From Bacillota bacterium (GTDB lineage Bacteria > Bacillota > Clostridia > Oscillospirales > Acutalibacteraceae), in the NCBI GenBank assembly GCA_023412845.1, contig JAEZRH010000026.1:1-16918 (forward strand): a stretch of 16,918 nucleotides of DNA. The letters run 5' to 3'. A program made the position numbers and the translations under genes. Shown one piece after another: positions 14,042-16,918 of this stretch. The number at the start of each line of letters is the position of its first letter. Position 1 is the first letter of the stretch. The notes under the pieces were generated by a model that ran no database searches, was not told the origin of the DNA, and saw nothing but the letters and a program-made list of their open reading frames with translations.

Positions 14042-14959
14042 ATGTATACAACAACAAAAGTAATACTGGATGATGCCGTAAAACACCACTACGCGGTAAT
14101 CGCGAGCGCCGCAGTCAATTTGGAACTGGCGAGGGGCGAAATTGCCGCCGCCGACGAATTGCAGTCGCCGCTCATCATTCTGCTGGGTCAGGGCCAGATG
14201 TCCAAACACGGCAGCGCTGACCTGATGGTCCCCATGATCAAACGCCTTGCGGAAAAAACCAATGTCCCGGTCGCGTTGATCCGCGACCACGGCAGGGATT
14301 GGGAATATGTCACGCGCGCATTCCGCAACGGTTTTTCATCCGTAATGATCGACGCTTCGGCATATCCGATGGAGGAAAACATAGCCCGTACGAAAAAAGT
14401 CGTGGAACTCTGCCACTCTCAGGGCGTCCCCGTTGAAGGTGAGATCGGTCACGTCGGGCAGGCGGCGGATATGGACGGCATCAAAGAGAATCTTTACACC
14501 CGTCCCGAAGACGCGGAAGCGTTCGTGAAAGCGACCCACGTCGACTGCCTTGCCATTGCATGCGGAACGGCCCACGGCAAATACCCCAAGGGTTTTGTGC
14601 CGAAGCTGAACTTCGACATCATCCGCAAGGTAAGGGAAAGAATCTCCACCCCGCTTGCTCTGCATGGCGGTTCCGGTTCCGGCGACGAAAACATCCGCAA
14701 AGCGGTCGAGGCCGGCATCAATAAGGTGAACGTGTGCACCGATATTTTCAATTACTGCCGCGATTTCACAAAAGAAGCGCTCGACAGCAATCCGAATTAC
14801 GATTACCTTCAGTTCCTGATCGACGTTGAAGCCAAAGCGAAGGAAATCACAAAACGTTACATCAGTCTTACCGGATCTGCAGGCAAAGCGGCCGACTTCA
14901 GCCCGATCAACACGTTCAACGACGACGCCTGCAAAGTCTATTTGGGAGAAGGGGAATAA
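14042..14959 (+). CDS. Class II (zinc) ketose-phosphate aldolase, divergent
   Basis: A 305-aa TIM-barrel aldolase of the FbaA/GatY/KbaY family. Metal and catalytic residues are visible: D82-H83 in IRDHGRD, E134 in VEGEIGHVG, H178 in GTAHGKYPKG and H208 in LALHGGSGSG. The phosphate-binding loop AGINKVNVCTD follows at 225-235. Two usual features are changed: the N-terminal F-N-x-N-N segment reads IASAAVNLELARG, and the first histidine of HxDHG is absent (I80). This suggests a substrate other than fructose 1,6-bisphosphate. Start ATG 14042-14044 follows GGAAAGGA by 9 nt. The gene sits between the permease and Enzyme I with no sugar-phosphate kinase, so direct cleavage of the imported sugar phosphate is a reasonable inference. 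Confidence 0.85.
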   Translation: MYTTTKVILDDAVKHHYAVIASAAVNLELARGEIAAADELQSPLIILLGQGQMSKHGSADLMVPMIKRLAEKTNVPVALIRDHGRDWEYVTRAFRNGFSSVMIDASAYPMEENIARTKKVVELCHSQGVPVEGEIGHVGQAADMDGIKENLYTRPEDAEAFVKATHVDCLAIACGTAHGKYPKGFVPKLNFDIIRKVRERISTPLALHGGSGSGDENIRKAVEAGINKVNVCTDIFNYCRDFTKEALDSNPNYDYLQFLIDVEAKAKEITKRYISLTGSAGKAADFSPINTFNDDACKVYLGEGE

Positions 14960-15006
14960 ATTTGCTGCGGACAGGTACCTCAAAGACAGCTGCGGAGTGG
15001 GAATCG

Positions 15007-16716
15007 ATGCAGCAGATTGCAGGGAATGCCGGCGCTCCGGGTTCGGTGCATGGTAAAATCGTCGTACTGAAAAAGCAGTCCGGGCAGGGGGACCAGCAAG
15101 CCCCCCTGTCTCTGGACGAGGCCCGGAAAAAATGCGTCGGGCAGTCGGAGCGGCTTTATCAGCGCGCCTTGAAAGATGTCGGAGAAGAAGATGCGAAGAT
15201 ATTCCGCGCATACGTCATGCTTTTGGAGGATACCTATCTGTTTGCTCCCATAAAAGCGCGCATTGAAAAAGGCGAATCCGCCGAAACCGCGATTCGGGAA
15301 GAATGTGAAAAAACGGCGGCAAAATTCGCGTCGATGAAGCAGGAATATATGCGCCAGCGCGCGGACGATATCCGGAACGTGGGAAATATGGTCATCGACG
15401 CCATCAAAGGCGTCGCAGGCGGGATCGATCTGCCCGAAGGAGACCAGAAAGTCATTCTCGCGGCCTTCGAACTAACGCCCGCAGATACAATGCTGCTTGA
15501 CAAATCCCGTCTCGGCGGATTTATCACCGAGCAGGGCGGCGCAACATCCCACTCCGTCATTTTGGCCAGGACCATGAATATTCCGGCCGTCACGGGTGTA
15601 AAAAACGTTCTGTCCGTTTTTCAAGACGGGCAGGACGTCATTCTGGACGGCACGGGCGGCAAAATCATCTTGAATCCCGACGAGGAAACATGCACGAAAT
15701 ATCTGGCCGAGCAGCAGACGCGGGAACATCTGCAGTCGGTCATCGCCTCGTTCCGTTCCGAACACGCCATAACTTCGGACTCTGTTCCGGTAAAGCTGTG
15801 CGCCAACATCGGCAGCCCGGCGGACATGCAGGCGCTGGAGAAGGAAGCTTATGACGGGATCGGCCTTTTCCGGACCGAATTTCTGTACTCCGGCTTCGAT
15901 GCGTGCCCGACCGTGAAACAGCAGACGGAAGCTTACCGCAAGGTTTTCGATGCGGCGGGTGACCGGGAAGTGACCGTCCGGACGGCGGATATCGGCGGAG
16001 ACAAGTCCATTCCCTATCTGAACCTTCCAAAGGAGCAAAACCCGTTTCTCGGCAACCGCGGACTCCGTCTGTGCCTGGAACGGCCGCAGCTCTTTTCCGA
16101 ACAGCTGCAGGCAATTCTGACTGCCGGCGCCGGGCGGAACATTTCGATCATGCTGCCGATGGTCACGGAGCTTTTTGAACTGCGCAAAGCCCGGGACGAA
16201 CTGGACAAAGCCATACGGATCCTGCATGAAAACGATACACCGTGTTGTGAAAAGATAAAGCTCGGCATTATGGTCGAGACCCCCTCCGCGGCCGTCATGG
16301 CGGAAAGCTTCGGCGCTTGCTGCGATTTCATGAGCATCGGCACAAACGACCTGACCCAGTACGTTACGGCTTCGGACCGCGGGAACCCGGCCGTCCAGAA
16401 CCTTTACAATCCTTACAATCCCGCCGTGATCCGACTGATCGCAAATACGGCCGCCGCCGGGCAGAAAACCGGCACGGAAGTCTGCGTTTGCGGGGAGCTG
16501 GCCGGCGATCCGACTTTCATGCCGATCCTTCTCGGGCTTGGGATCCGTAAGCTCAGCATGTCCGCATCCCATTTAAAACAGACCCGGTTCTACATCTGCC
16601 ATCTGAATTCCACCGATGCGGAACAGCTTGCGGCAAAGGTCCTTTCCATGGACGACTCCCTCGAGATCGAAAAGGAAGCCAAAAGCTTTTATAAATCCCA
16701 TATGGAAAGCCTATAG
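15007..16716 (+). CDS. ptsI: PTS Enzyme I, phosphoenolpyruvate-protein phosphotransferase
   Basis: A 569-aa Enzyme I that takes phosphate from PEP and gives it to HPr. H182 in GGATSHSVILART is the phosphohistidine. GLFRTEFLY (286-294) is in the PEP-binding barrel, GTNDLTQYVTASDRGN (445-460) is the second Enzyme I signature, and C495 in VCVCGELAGDP is the catalytic cysteine. Start ATG 15007 places family-like sequence (AGNAGAPGSVHGK) at the N-terminus and gives normal length; GGAGTGG precedes it. A TTG at 14962, 2 nt after the aldolase stop with GAAGGGG 7 nt upstream, would add 15 residues and is almost as likely. An Enzyme I inside a sugar operon is uncommon, since one central copy normally serves all transporters. 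Also called ptsP in some annotations. Confidence 0.93.
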   Translation: MQQIAGNAGAPGSVHGKIVVLKKQSGQGDQQAPLSLDEARKKCVGQSERLYQRALKDVGEEDAKIFRAYVMLLEDTYLFAPIKARIEKGESAETAIREECEKTAAKFASMKQEYMRQRADDIRNVGNMVIDAIKGVAGGIDLPEGDQKVILAAFELTPADTMLLDKSRLGGFITEQGGATSHSVILARTMNIPAVTGVKNVLSVFQDGQDVILDGTGGKIILNPDEETCTKYLAEQQTREHLQSVIASFRSEHAITSDSVPVKLCANIGSPADMQALEKEAYDGIGLFRTEFLYSGFDACPTVKQQTEAYRKVFDAAGDREVTVRTADIGGDKSIPYLNLPKEQNPFLGNRGLRLCLERPQLFSEQLQAILTAGAGRNISIMLPMVTELFELRKARDELDKAIRILHENDTPCCEKIKLGIMVETPSAAVMAESFGACCDFMSIGTNDLTQYVTASDRGNPAVQNLYNPYNPAVIRLIANTAAAGQKTGTEVCVCGELAGDPTFMPILLGLGIRKLSMSASHLKQTRFYICHLNSTDAEQLAAKVLSMDDSLEIEKEAKSFYKSHMESL

Positions 16717-16765
16717 GGAGCGGGTCTCCCCCGCGGGAGAAATAATCTGGACAATATCTTAATAC

Positions 16766-16806
16766 ATCCGGAACGGACGCTGTCTTCACGTCTGTTCCGG
16801 ATTTTT
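16766..16806 (+). terminator. Rho-independent terminator of the PTS operon
   Basis: Arms 16766-16779 and 16789-16802 pair over 14 bp with one G-U, around a 9-nt loop, and run into a five-T tract at 16802-16806. It ends the PTS operon 50 nt after the Enzyme I stop codon. The remaining 112 nt to the window end show no recognisable gene. Confidence 0.92.
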
Positions 16807-16918
16807 GCTGTCCTCTTCCTTTTCAGGCGAATTTCATACCTGAATCTTCCGTACGCCGACCAAGCATTGGAATGCAGTAATACAAATGCCGGGCGGCTTC
16901 GGTCCTGTGACCGCATTC

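Noticed and set aside
16689..16916. 75-aa minus-strand frame at the right end
   Set aside because: It runs through the strong terminator hairpin and the end of Enzyme I, with no motif or ribosome binding site.

Overview
The window reads as chromosome from a moderately GC-rich Gram-positive anaerobe, most likely class Clostridia (Oscillospirales/Ruminococcaceae-like). This is an inference from strong AAGGAGG-type ribosome binding sites, a Firmicutes-type SpeA of 483 aa, a PRD/EIIB/EIIA transcriptional regulator, an HPr that keeps the regulatory serine, and compact operons. No rRNA, tRNA, CRISPR array, insertion sequence or phage gene was seen.

Region 1 (44-2248, minus strand): a TetR-family repressor and a CrtI-like FAD oxidoreductase share a 4-nt ATGA overlap. 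They sit behind a near-consensus promoter (TTGACA, 17 nt, TATATA) whose -10 touches a 7+7 bp inverted repeat, which suggests autoregulation. The substrate of the oxidoreductase is unknown.

Region 2 (2292-9200, minus strand): a six-gene polyamine operon in the order speD, speA, speE, speB, a LYS1-like carboxy(nor)spermidine dehydrogenase and nspC, closed by an intrinsic terminator. It encodes arginine to agmatine to putrescine, and then two apparently parallel ways of adding an aminopropyl group: decarboxylated SAM (SpeD + SpeE) and aspartate semialdehyde (dehydrogenase + NspC). Upstream of speD, a promoter at 9172-9200 would produce a leader of about 430 nt. The leader contains two long closing stems, stacked hairpins, and a terminator just before speD with a perfect 9-bp competing antiterminator. 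I do not recognise this leader as a known riboswitch class, and it is the best candidate here for an undescribed regulatory system.

Region 3 (9201-9708): a non-coding divergent spacer carrying a palindrome, a probable promoter for the PTS locus and a 10-bp stem-loop at the predicted 5' end of that transcript.

Region 4 (9709-16806, plus strand): a self-contained phosphotransferase locus consisting of a PRD-type regulator, HPr, EIIA, EIIB, EIIC, a divergent class II aldolase and Enzyme I, ended by a strong terminator. All components needed to carry phosphate from PEP to an incoming sugar are present in one cluster. There is no sugar-phosphate kinase, so the aldolase may cleave the imported sugar phosphate directly. 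In the regulator the positions normally held by PRD histidines appear to be Ser/Cys/Tyr, while the EIIB cysteine and EIIA histidine are intact.
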